Shown in pieces: positions 24,827-37,200 of a stretch of 64,000 bases of DNA. This stretch comes from Phoronis australis (Eukaryota; Phoronida; Phoronidae). Where the stretch lies: NCBI GenBank assembly GCA_002633005.1, contig NMRA01000004.1, positions 1,839,935-1,903,934 of the forward strand, written 5' to 3'. The position numbers and the translations under genes are program-made. The notes beneath the pieces were generated by a model. The model did no database searches. It worked only from the letters and a program-made list of their open reading frames with translations, and was not told where the DNA came from. Position 1 is the first letter of the stretch. Every line of letters starts with the position of its first letter.

Positions 24827-25086
24827 ATTCATACAGAAAGCTATGGGAAGTAAGGTTTTTCTATTATTTGTACAGAAAGATCTTAAAGATTATGGTTTTT
24901 GGAATTGAAATGATTACCTATAGCGATCAGAAATGTTTTTATGTTAAATCTATGATTACGAAACCGAGTTTGTAGATTATGTTGAGTTTGTCCTACGTAT
25001 TGGATAGAACATTTTTTACATGTTATAAGGTAAATAATATTGTTGGTGGTGCAAACAGCCATGACAATGGATTGCCAACAATACAT
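24827..25086 (-). pseudogene. GIY-YIG endonuclease fragment of a Penelope-like retroelement
   Basis: The minus frame at 24883-25086 reads NNIIYLITCKKCSIQYVGQT, then a short spacer, LQTRFRNHR, and a closing NHFN. I-Y-L-I-x-C-x-x-C-x-x-x-Y-V-G-Q-T followed by R-x-x-x-H-R is the GIY-YIG nuclease core carried at the C-terminus of Penelope-like elements and of some related invertebrate retroelements. After a stop at 24883 the same frame resumes with DLSVQIIEKP, which is typical sequence just past the domain, and then hits more stops. No reverse transcriptase is visible upstream, so this is a dead 3' remnant. Confidence 0.65.
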
Positions 25087-25619
25087 GCTCTAAGGACAGG
25101 TATTCAGCTGTTGAAGATCACTAGACAATGAGACTTTTTTCTCTTACATATGGCAATGAAGAAAATTTGATTTTTATTTTTGATTTAGGGCTTTGGTGTC
25201 TTCGTCATGAATGAGGAATTGGCAAGAGTCTACTGCAATGATGTTCTAGCCTTCGACAAAGGTACTGACTACAAGCACAGGCGTCTACCCCAACATATTT
25301 TCGCAATACAAGGGTTACGTCACAAATTGTACCGCTTCATCTACTTTGCTTGAAGTCATCAAATAAATGATGTTAGTTACTCAGGCTCAGAACTTTATGT
25401 GTCTAATGCATATCATTATTCGTTTTGCCTACTATACTTAGTACTCAGATAAATGTGATTTCTTTATGGTAATAATAAACAAAAGTATGCACAATACCAT
25501 TTTCCTAGTTTAATTCTGAAGCGGATGAGGACTTAATGTAACGCACATTCCGTCAATAATCAAATAATCTTTGATTTACACCATTTTCCAAATCAAACCT
25601 CCTTTCAGTAACTTTCTTT
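25087..25619. other. Gene-free spacer
   Basis: Between the retroelement scrap and the GC-rich repeat I see no exon, RNA gene or inverted repeat. Confidence 0.4.
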
Positions 25620-25972
25620 AGCCAGGCCAGACTGAGGCTGGCCTTGGCCAAGCTGCAGAAGACAGCGCCGTCGGTGACCGTCGACAAGAGGAGGGCCTTG
25701 GCCGAGCCGCCGAAGTCGGCGCCGACGGGTACCGAGGGCAGGAGGCGGGCCTCAGCCTAGCCGCCGGAAGCAGCGCTGACGGAGAATGACAACGGGAGAC
25801 GAGTTGCCGAAGGCTGTGCCGACGAGGAACTATGGCAGGAGGCAGGCCTTGGACGAGCCGCCGGAGGTAGCAACGACGGGGACCAACGACGAGAGGCGGG
25901 CCTCAATCGGCCGAACCGTCGGAGGCAGGGCCGACGGGGACCAACGAAAGGAGGCGGGCCTCAGCTGAATTA
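25620..25972. repeat. Degenerate GC-rich minisatellite related to the left-edge array
   Basis: The words ggcgggcctcag, agccgccggagg and cagcgc, which define the array at 1-1872, recur here at roughly 54-57 base steps (for example near 25692, 25746, 25843, 25897 and 25953), but the rest of each unit differs (gacggggaccaacga replaces gcccgggcgtagcac). It stands out sharply from the AT-rich flanks. The plus frame at 25786-25968 is a by-product of the near-multiple-of-three period. Confidence 0.75.
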
Positions 25973-26269
25973 GTCAAGCTTTAGACAGAAAAGCAAACGT
26001 ATGTATTCTAAGAAGAAAGTGAGAGCCAATTCTGCTGATATTAAATGAAAATATCCAGGAATATATGAACACGTTGACTGACATGATTATGTCATTTACT
26101 TTACATGGATTAAATGAGAAATGATTCATTTTTTGACATTTCATAACAATTATCAGACATAACAAGAAGTGGGCTTTCCTGTATCCTTTCAAGATGGCGC
26201 TTGCCTTAGTCAGATAAAATTTCCCAGTACTGCATTATTTGGTTTGATATCAAACTAATAGTTACAGTC

Positions 26270-28284
26270 TTACACAACAAGGAACCTCTCAGTAATAACA
26301 GATGCAAGCTCTGTTGATCCTGTTGACCTGTAGATCAGGCTTAAGTTGTAAGCGGCCTCTTTAGACAGATCAAATATCTCTTCCCCTTTTACCATTGGTT
26401 CCATAGTCAATACTTTGTGGTAATAGAAGATAGCGGCATGCAGCAGCCCCACCTGGTGAGTGGCACGACCCAAGTTGTAGAATGTCTCCTGGCACTCACC
26501 TCGCAAGTCCTTGTACCGGTTGAAGAAGCAGATGGCTTGAAGTACCAGGTCATGTCGCTTGACTGCATAACTCTGGCTTGCGATGTTAAGGAACGACAGG
26601 CCGACGCAGAGACTGATCAAGGGGTCATCGGGCTTTTGACGCAGCGCGGCAAAGTAGTTGTGCAATGTGCGCTTGTAGAAACTTGTGAGCAAGGAGCAGT
26701 GCGCATTGAGTAGCTGGAGCACCAGGTTATTGGGCTCGTTCATGTGCATACGCGTCACAAACTTACTGTGCCTGTTATCATCGCTCAGCATCAGTGCACG
26801 GCAATAAAAGTTCCATGCTGCGTTGCATGTATTGGGACTAATGACGAAGAGTCTTGCCACATCCGCAGCTTTCTTGTGGTTGTCTGTCTTCATGTAGGCC
26901 AAGGCGGTGATGAACTGAGCCTCTTTCTCTTTCAACGGGTCCTTCATGAACGCTTCCACCAACTGACACGACCTACCAAACTCTTCCAGCCTATCATACT
27001 GCTTCAGGCTGTTGAAGGTACGGCAGGACTTCATAAAGATCTCCCAGAGGTCGACAACAGACACTGAGGAAGAGTCACTGTATACAGTAGACCTATCAAA
27101 GCCTACGCCAAACCGTTCTCGCATGATGTCCCTGCGACACTTGTAAGTCCGAGGGAGATGGGTCAACACCTGAACAAACGGCATGTTCAGCCACTTCTGC
27201 AAATGCCCAAAGAGCAACTTCCTGGCACATGTGTAAAACTCGTCGTAGTTACTGTGAGACAACAATAGATGGCATCGGTGCAGAAGCAGACCAGGGTCAG
27301 AGACCAAGTCATCAGCATCATCTTCTCGATTGAGGGTTTCAAGTGCTTCTTCCGTTTGCCCCAAATGCTGCAGAACTTGAGACAAAGCGACGCGGGCTTC
27401 ATAGTTAGACGGCACCAAGTCTACAACTTTTTTGTAGGCATCTGATGCTTCAACGAGTTTTCCAGCAGAGTTCAGGCTTTCGGCAAACTTAAGCCAAACT
27501 GCTGGAGCAGAGCAATACTTTTCAGACACGATAAGCTTTTGTAGGAGGGAGCAAGCTTCGAGGTTACAGTCATTTTCGATGTAGGCTTCGGCAATGTCAA
27601 GAAATAGGTCCCCGCACTCTTCTACATCTTCAGCGTATACTGGCTTAGCAATGTCAGGGATGAGATCAAACTCGGAAAAGAAGATGAGAGGTATGATTAG
27701 CTTAACTCTCAAGTCAATTGGCAAAGCATCTGGCACTACACATGAACTATATCTACTTGTGTTTCCGTCAGCAGCTCTCACCAACCTTACACCACAGTGC
27801 AACGTCAGTATCTCCAGCACGGACTCGTAGTCCTTCTGTGACAGATACAGCTCTGCTAACAGATTAACAAATTCGGACGTGACGAAATCTGGACACAGGT
27901 CAAATGCGTTCTCCATGGTGGCTATGGCACTGTCAGTGTCACCTGCCTTATGATAAGTCTCTACCAGGTGATGAGTTGCCAGAAAATACTGTTCGCCGTC
28001 ACTAGGTGGCACCAACTCAAGCAGCTGTTCATAGTCATCAATGAGCTTCTTCATATTCCCCAGCTCTGCGTTCAGTTTTGAGCGTTCCCAAATCAGCCCC
28101 ACCTTGTCCGGAGCGCATTTAACAGCCTTATTCAGGCACATGACTGCCTGTTTTTTGTTATCCAGTTCTAAAGACATCTCGGCTAACCGGGCCCATTCCT
28201 CAGGGTCCTTGGGACTGAGGTGGGCTCCTATCAACGAGTACTGCAGAGACTTCTCCTTGTCCCCCCTCTCCTCGTACAATATGC
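26270..28284 (-). CDS. GTF3C3: GTF3C3 terminal coding exon (exon 4)
   Basis: A single 2015-base exon encodes about 670 residues, including most TPRs and the C-terminus, and ends in a stop at 26270. The acceptor is TTCCGTTTCAG followed by GCATATTG (28288-28285 is TCAG), and it completes the split glycine codon left by exon 3. The junction reads QTLG-ILYEERGDKEK, matching the conserved TPR spacing. As I recall the vertebrate gene, this part is cut into many exons, so an uninterrupted 2-kb exon suggests intron loss or a lineage with few introns here. The plus-strand frames over this exon are shadows. Confidence 0.9.
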
Positions 28285-31200
28285 CTGAAACGGAACACAA
28301 AGACAGGTCTACTTACTATCTACTGCAGAGAGATTCCTAAGAAGATAGAAACCACAACAATTTTAAAATTCTAAAAGTCTTTCAGTGGAAAGAACAAAAT
28401 ATTCACTGGAAACTGACAGGACAAACAAAAGTTCAATTCTACATAATACACGGAATAATGTAAGACTCACTGAAAATCTTACGTGTTCATTTTGGGTCAC
28501 CACCCATGCTTCAACTTACAAGCATGTTACCATTAATGGTAATCAATCGTGCATATAATATGCAACATGTTGGAAGAGTGGAATTTCATGTCAAATTTCT
28601 CAACAAAATAACTTTGCAACATTATTCACTTGATTTGTTATGTAGGACCCTAGGTCCAAATTTGGCCCACTTCGGAACATTATTTCTCAGATTCACAAGA
28701 AGCTTTCACATAGCATGTATGCCTTATGCACTGTTTTTCAAACCGCTGTTAGGAACTGTTTTCAAAGATGTTTCACTTTTGTATGAAGGCTATAAAAACT
28801 AACAAAAGGCTTTTACAATTTTTATGAAAGAACTGAAAAGTTGTAATGAGAAAACTATACAATTTTTTTTCAAGGTTTCACACTGAACAATAATTCCACA
28901 AAATCGGTCAAGAAGTTATTGATATCTTACTTTCGCTATGATTTTACCTTTGTTTCTAAATGCTGCTAAAAAGATATGGTCACAAGACTCAATTGATGGC
29001 AGAATGGTGAAACGTCAAACATTAAATTCCACAGGCTTTCTACTTTCAAGAAATATCCATTTTTGCTGACATCAAATCTGCTGTGCTGTACATATTTCAC
29101 TCAATACACACACTAGTCAATAAGGACCTTCATAACCTCAACAGCTTGCAAAGCATTCGGTACAATTTTGAGAATTAATTCACAACACAGCTTTAAGGAT
29201 TTAAAACCAAAATGCTCAGCAACCATTTTTATTTCAAATTAAAAAGATTTTAAGGATATTGTTATATGTATTATAACAGACAGCACAACAGTATATATAG
29301 GCCAATTAAATAATAAACACGTACTGAGTAGGTGAAGAAATCCCCATCACGCTAATCCACAAAACATTTCTTTACACTGAACAACTGCGTAAAGACATTT
29401 TATTAGCAAAGGCTGTGTGTACCTTGGGCAGCCTCGCACAGTGCTTGCTATTGAAAGGTCGTGCTTGATACTTGCTTGAGTGCTGAATGAAGTTCCTAGA
29501 ACTGATTTGAATACACGCTGTGTGACCTCATCAATCTATTTGCATAATGTACAGGTGTATGTTAGCTTATTTGCTGCACTTTTAGGTGTTGGAAGTTTTA
29601 CTTGTCATTTGAACCTTGAAGATTGTGGTCGTTTGAAGAGTCTCATTATTGAGGACCGAACAGGCAAACGTACAGACAAACAAAAGAACGAGGGAAGACA
29701 TCAATGTGTATAAGCATCAATAAAAACTTGACTTGGAACTCAACTTTTCATTCTAACACATTTTATGACTTCTCTTTCATCTCAGTGCCTCAATAGTCTA
29801 CTACTGACCATGTGACACTGAAATACAGTACCCACAAATGTTTTGATGCCATAGTATGTCTAATCAACGTTACCTATAGCATTAATGAATAACCATTGTC
29901 TAGAAAATACAGAAGATTGATGTTATTATATAAAACACTACTCCATACTTTGCGCCAACATTGATTCAGTAAGAAGACAGTATGAGTCAACGAATACACC
30001 TATTAGATATTTTCCTAGCCTCAAAGTTCCCTCAGAGGCATATTTTAACTGAATGTCAAAAATAGAGAATGATCAGTCACTAAGTAATTAGGCGAGACAG
30101 ATGTTTGGAATGAGCTGGGGCGAAGCAATACGAATTTCTGCTCAAATAATGGTGCTACATATTGCTCGGGTGAAGATTGAACCTCAGCAAAGCAAGTCTT
30201 TTCATATTAAAATTCACATTACAGGACACGTGACCAAGGTTTTGACGTGCACAATGAATGATGAACCACCTCCACGGGAAAATTTGATCACACAATGTAC
30301 CTAAGGTATACTGTATCGGTAAGAGTTACTAAAGCGTGGTTAGCCTTTATGAGTATCGGCAAATGTTTTGTACCTCACTTTCAGTTGGCTACAGACCATA
30401 CTCCCTTAGCATGCAATACACATCTTCAGAGAGAGTCCACAAGCACATAGTAGGCTGACTAGTCAAACATCCCAGAATTCCTTAGTGAAGCCTGAGGTAT
30501 TATGTGCAGGAGTCAAGTCAATCTATTGCATGGTAACGTAGGAAAGAATGTCTGGATTTATACAAGTGAATGTGTGTGGTTTGTGCAATTCAACTCAACA
30601 CTGACATGAGGGGCTACATCAAAATTCTCTGACCACCAAATTGAATGAGCAGGGATGAATACCAGTGATAAGGACAACACAATGAAAAGGTCGGACCTGT
30701 TGACCTAACTAACAATAGAGCACTTATCTGAAGGATCTTAATATCCTGGAAGAATGTTGCTGAATTCTGAATAGCAGAGAGTGTAATGGATATGAATTAT
30801 TCACAATTACCCTTTGGGAGATGGACAGTGGTACACATGCTTTAACCTAAAAGTGATCTAGCACAAAGTTACCGTAACATCATCCCTGAAATCTACTGTC
30901 CATATACACTACAAGCCTCTTTACATTAGCACGACATTTTTGTCAGTCAATTCTCCGACCGTCTTCGGATGCTACAGCTTATTTAGAGGAACGAGCGCAG
31001 ACACGTGGTGAACTTATGGCCGTCAATGCTAAACATTCTTTTTATTTTTGCAAGGGGTAAGGTAAATGAGTGGCCTTACTAGCGGTTAAACTGATGCACT
31101 AACAATGGAAAGTTCCCCCTGATTCAAATCACACCTAGCCCCAAGAAAAAAAACAACTTGGAAAAGTGTTATACAGATTTTAGAAATGACGTTACTGCAC

Positions 31201-34200
31201 AAACTTCCCAAAGCAGTTTTTACAATGGAGGAATCTGAGCTACTAGTCATCTTATTTAATCCTCCAACTGTGACTAATTAGAACCCACCTAGAGTCTGGA
31301 AGGGCTCTGGAGCTGTGGGCGCCAGCCTGATCACCTCTAGACACATCTTGATGGCTTCGTCATACTCGCCACGAGCAAAGCGGAGATTGGCTTCGCCCAT
31401 AAGACCTTGTAAGTCCCTGGGTAGAGTGCGTTTAGGACCACGTGCCCGCCTCCGCCTGGGGGCTTCCAGAGCGGGCTCAGTCATGGAGAGCAAAGGCACA
31501 TCTTGTGGTTCAGCCTATGGATCATAAATGTGTGAATGTTACAAAGCTTTTGGTGGTTTTTGAACAAATGAAACACTGATACCCATTGTAAACGCACGAG
31601 AACAAACAACTGATCACTATCAATCTCATTAACCCCATAGGAGGCTACTTAAAATGAGATCATGGCAGTTTCAGAAGACACCAAATTGAACATGGCAGTA
31701 TGCCTTTAATATTTAGCAGTTAGGGGCAATGATACATCATTAAACTGACAAAATGCTATTGTGACCAATGTTCGACTAAACAGCCAAATAATTTTGACAA
31801 TATATTTGACAGAGTTCTGTGGAAGTCTGATCCACGAAACTTGCCCCTACTTCACTGTTCTATTTCACTACAAAAAGATGAGATGTCAGTAGGGTGTTAA
31901 TAGATGTTGCGGCGAGTATTTGCTCCTTGCAGTTCGGCCTAAATCCCGAAATATCACTTTGGAATGATTGCACCTATGTATCAGGTACACTTTAGGTACA
32001 AGCTAGGCAAAACAAAATATAAAGGCAAATTTATTTGAGAGCAAGACACTTTAAAATGCATAATACTTTAGGCACAAAGAATGGACACATTAGGTGCACA
32101 GTGAGGATGAGTGCACAAAATCTAACAACACTAGCAGAAGGACTAAGTTTTTGCAGTCAGAACGACAGAATGCTGTCAATTGCAACGGACAGTTAAATTA
32201 CAAATTAAAGTGACACCATCGTGTTCTGTGTTTTTATGAATAATTAGAACTTGGTAATAGTAAAGATGAAAGTGGTAAGATTGACTGCAGTTGGCACCAG
32301 AGTGATGATCACATTTGAGTGAGAGTTCAAAATTTAAGCCTGGCATTAAACTAAAAGAGCCTGGTAAGAACACTGGCTTATCTTCACTTAGCGATTTGTT
32401 TGCATTGTAACCATTAAAGTCCTTCTCTCAAACTGCCCATGTGGTTCCAGTATCCGAAAATACTTACTACATAAATTCTTATTTTCGACACCCTTCCTTT
32501 ATATTCTTTTCGCCTTTCTTGCAAAAGGCGATTTTTTAACAGTATTTGACCCTTCTCTCTGTGCGTATGATTACAGGTTGTCATCGGTTATTTCCGTACC
32601 CACATTTCCGGCTCATCAGTTCAGGAACTTGTCCTGAACGCCGCCATTTTTTTCCTTGTAACTGAATGTGCTATGGCCTGGTCGAAAAGTCTTCATTATT
32701 TTGTTTTATTAGTAATATATCGAATTTTGTTTGCATATGTAGTGTATTTATAGTTTGTAGTTAGTGGTTGTTGATTTTTTTGGAATGTTACGCATACTTA
32801 GTATGTTAAAATAACATTGGTGTTTAGTTCTTTACGTAGGTGGGTCGAACCTAGGAACCAATATGGGTCGAACCAATTTTTTTTCGGTTTTATTTTTTCG
32901 TTTTGAAAAAGTACTTTACTATCATCGGAAAGGTAGTACATTCTACTCAGTAAAAATCAAAAAAGTATCAAAATCGGGGCAAGCAGTGTAAAGTTATTGC
33001 AAGTTTTGTGGCGAAATTTGGGTCACTTTGTTTGGATCGCGTCGGCCATATTGGAGGACAGCGGGATAAGTTACGAGTTTACAACTTTGTGTAAATTGTT
33101 TTCGCCAACAAATTATGGTGAAATTTAGTTAGACATATCTTTACTTACTATTCTGCACGATTTAGCAGTGTTCACCAAATTTCAGCCTCGCAGTTGTTAC
33201 TCATTAAGTGATAAATGTGCTCACAATTCCCGTTGGGCTTCGTCTCATTTCTGGTGGCACCGACAATGGCGACATTTTCTGAACTGAAAGGCATGTTCAA
33301 TCGGCTACTTTGTAATTTGTCAAGATTTAACGTTGATACATTTTGACAAACGTTGCTACAAAAAAGAAACTTTGTTCAATTTTCGTGTTTTTTGTGTTTG
33401 TGGCCAGCGACCAGTTAGGCCTAAGGGTAGCCTTGGCGCAAAGCTGTATAGGCCTACTAACAAGCTGTATTTTGGCTATAGTCTTCACTGGTAGCTGGTG
33501 ACTGAGGCTAACTAAGGTCTGCCGCGGCAGTGTGACATAGGACTAACCAGCCCGTAATTTCATGCAAGTGTCTGAAACTACCCTTGAATATATGCAGCAT
33601 TTATCATTTGACCATTTTACTTCGACAAAACAGCTTGCAACCGCATGCATTTACCGTTCGCCAGTGTCTGGTCTCGATCCGCACCGGGTCCGATAGGCTG
33701 CGGTCCCGAGTCTGGCAAAATAATTTCTGTCAAAATTTATTCGCCACATTTCTTCAGCAAATTCCATAAAATTGTCCGTAGTTTGATTTTATCAAAATTA
33801 AGGCGCGCTGTCGATTTTTTTATCCCCGTTTGCTGGCTGGTAACAGTACAGGCACTGCTCCAGTCGCACTGACGGCGTTTTCTCTGCCTGCGTTCCTAAA
33901 TGAATTGTACTTCCGGGTTCGCGGCAAGTTCAAAATGGCGGTGTTTCTTCGGGTGCGAATCGTGAGTGGCGTGTTCATTTAAACTTTTTTCGAGTACGGA
34001 TCGTGTATTAGTTATGGGGTAGGTACTTCTTGGATCCTTATAACATCTTCTAACCATGTAATAAGGGTTAACAACGCGTGAGAGAAGGACTTTAAGTGAC
34101 TTTCATGTAACACGGACACCTAGTCGCCATTGCAGGGGCGTCACGCACTGGTAAAACAACGAATCAAACTTGCTACAACATTAAAACCAAGTCTCACAGT

Positions 34201-37200
34201 GGGGACAACTCTACAAAGAGACCTTAGAAGGGAATAGGTATTTAATAAACCATCAATGAGAGAGCCAAGAATAACCCATGGCAAACAATTTTTGGCATCC
34301 AACAAACTCTATCATGTATGAGATTAACCTCGGCTTGGGATGCCAGAAATATTTTGCAGTTTATTTGACATATCAAGCCTATCTCTTCCCTCATCTTTGT
34401 TGTCTCACTCTGTTGCTGTAGTCCTTGTGTGTTTATGTCCATTACACGCCAAAATCACCACACAAAATTACGGTGTCTGAGCGCAAAGCTGAATTCCCAA
34501 CCATGGGAGATAAGTGCCAGGGAATACAACATTAGAGTAGGTGGAAAGACCCGTCATGGTGGCCAAGTGATATTTTGTCCGATTATTTAAGGCATGTGCT
34601 GCATCACTCATGCAAAGACTTTTTGCCATAGGACAGCGTGTTTTTGCCACTTTCTTCATTCCACTCCATAGTTGCTTGCTGGCTCCCATTTTGTTTGAAA
34701 AGCTCTGTAGGCCTGGTCAAAATTTGGGCATTTTCAATGCATCATGCCAGCACAATGCATACAGTAACTACTCTTAGCAGTGGCACGATGTTGCAGACAG
34801 TTGTCTGCGCATCAAAGACAAATCGCTTAACGCAGATAGCTCTTAAAGCGTATGCTTAGGAACGAGACATAGAAAAAATGAATGTCGCGGTAAAAGTGAC
34901 GCCATATGTACTAGATGGGGGCTAATGAATAAAAGTACACTGTACCTCTCTTTCACATCTGAATGGATTAATAAGAGAGATCAGTTTTTCAAAACAGGGC
35001 TATTTATGTGATAAGGAACCTCAGCCATTTACATTGAATGCAGGCATTTTTACGAGACGGTCCCTTGCTTCATATGTGACACCTAGTAAATTGAGTTCCC
35101 AATCACTGCAGGAAGAACAAACCTCCTGCGTAGTATCAAGTTCATAGACGTTATCTGTGCTTTCGTCAACTCTGTCAGCGGAGTCGCCTGTTTCCAAGTA
35201 GTTGTCGAATTCTTCAAATGAAATCTTGCCATCGAGGTAATTAAGAATCATAGTACTTCTCTCGTCGCCCTCATCTTCGTCTGAAGGTACAAATAAGACA
35301 TTAGAGGACACTTCTTATGTTTCCAGTATCTGTTTTTTCACTTATGGTTATTTCAGCTATCAGTACCTAGTTTTACATTTTCATTATTGCTGGTTTTTCA
35401 TAGAAGGTGAAAAGAATATGCATGCACAGTGTCTATAGACAATGGCAGTCAATCTCACTAACCTTAAGACTTTGTCATTTTTAAAACTTTTCACTGAGAT
35501 CCTATGGCCAAGAACTGACATTACAAGTAACCATTCCCCGGATATTTTCTTACACTCTCTAGTGGCTCCAAAAACCAACTGCGGTTCAGTCCCAAGTTTT
35601 GGGACGGATGATAGAAAAACCTCATGCGATCAATTCATGGATTTGTAAAAAAATGAAAATCCAATTCCTTGAGAAAATGCTTGGCCTATAATGTGTCGCT
35701 CTATGACAAGCAACTTGTGGAGTTTAGTCTCAAGTAGAAACGAAGCTTAGAAATCAACTCAAATTTGACTAAGGAACATGTGAGACCAATTTCGTAACAG
35801 TAAGAGAACATGCATTGTGACCAACAGGTGGAGTGCAGACCAGACTTAACAGTTTTTGTGAACAGTAAGAATTCTAACAACTTTAGCACCAATAAAGGAT
35901 TTCAGTGTATTAAGTCTACACACAGATTAAATGGAAGTGTAGGGCACACAAGGTTATTGATATTCAAGTCCACAGAACAGTTTGAACATAGATCCTGGAC
36001 CTAATGTCCCTGTGGTGCACTCGGACTTGCAAAGGGATTCCCCTTGACATTAAGGAGTCCCTATGTTGTTTTTAGTGTTTTATTCCAAAATGAAAGAGTC
36101 GTGAACCAAGTCCATGAGAAATGAACGCAAAGACTGTACACCGACTACCTCAAGGTACGGCTTTTCGATTCCAAATATCATCCTGGAACCCAGGATTATA
36201 GATAGTCTCAATAAAGATATAGTTTGTGCATTTAGTCCTTCAGTCGGTAAGAGTTCGCTTCACATAGAGAAAATCTCTAGGTTTGGTTGGACCTGACTGA
36301 TGCGAGTTTAACTGAGTGTATTTTTACTGTCAATATTCAAACTAGGCTCATTCATTTGTCTAACTCCTATGAACTCACTTTCCGCCAAACAATAACAAAA
36401 ACAAAGTAAAAGGTATGTATAACAATGCTCGGTCCTTAAAATGCCCAAATACATTAATTGAACAGCGTTTTTGTGCACCTAAAAGATCAGGTTATGGTTT
36501 GTAGGAAACTATGGGTAATTGCATTGCAAAGTTATCAAAAATTATGTTTTGGTGGGTTAGAAAATGGAACAAAAATATGGTTGGCATGGCAGGTGAATAT
36601 TAAGTGCCTTCCCCTCACATACCAATTTTACTGCTGCAGCAGCCCGTGTAGGAAGTGGTTAATCTTTATCAATTGACGGAAGATATTCATAGTACAGGGG
36701 CGGATCCAGGATTTTGAGTTAGGTTTGGGCACAGGAATAACCAGAATTTCGACAGATGCGCGCACCCAGCCGAAATTGTGGAGATGCAGGGGTCTCGAAC
36801 TTTGGGTTTGTGGACCTGTTGACTAAAAGAAAAAATGAGAAAAAAGAAAAAAAGGTAAACGGGGTTTGTTCAGGGCCTATACATTGTTTATTCACCCCCC
36901 TGCCAATCCCCGAGCCCCCTTGGTTGCGCGCATGTGCTAATCAGAAATTCGCATCCGAACTCCCAAATGGTATCTGGTAGAATTTTAGGGGGGGCCATGG
37001 CCCCTTGGCCCCCCTAAATCCGCCACTGTAGTACCATTAAATGCTTCACATACAGAAGTTTACCATCAACCACACTACCTCCAGCTAGACAATCTCCAGT
37101 TGACAACGATTCAGTCGGTGGTTGGACACAGCCTTCAGCTTTTTCCTTCTCTTTCTCATACTCTTCAAACGTGATCTTGCCCTGGAGATACTGAAATAAC

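Larger units (their letters stand above)
28285..31288 (-). other. GTF3C3 intron 3 (3.0 kb)
   Basis: AT-rich and without exons on either strand that I can support. It contains an old dispersed repeat (28975-29060) and a tRNA-serine-like relic on the plus strand (31064-31142). Confidence 0.75.
31515..35122 (-). other. GTF3C3 intron 2 (3.6 kb)
   Basis: Contains no further GTF3C3 exon that I can support. It holds two CpG-containing, ETS/YY1-like clusters: minus-facing near 32605-32660 and plus-facing near 33900-33965. Confidence 0.65.
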
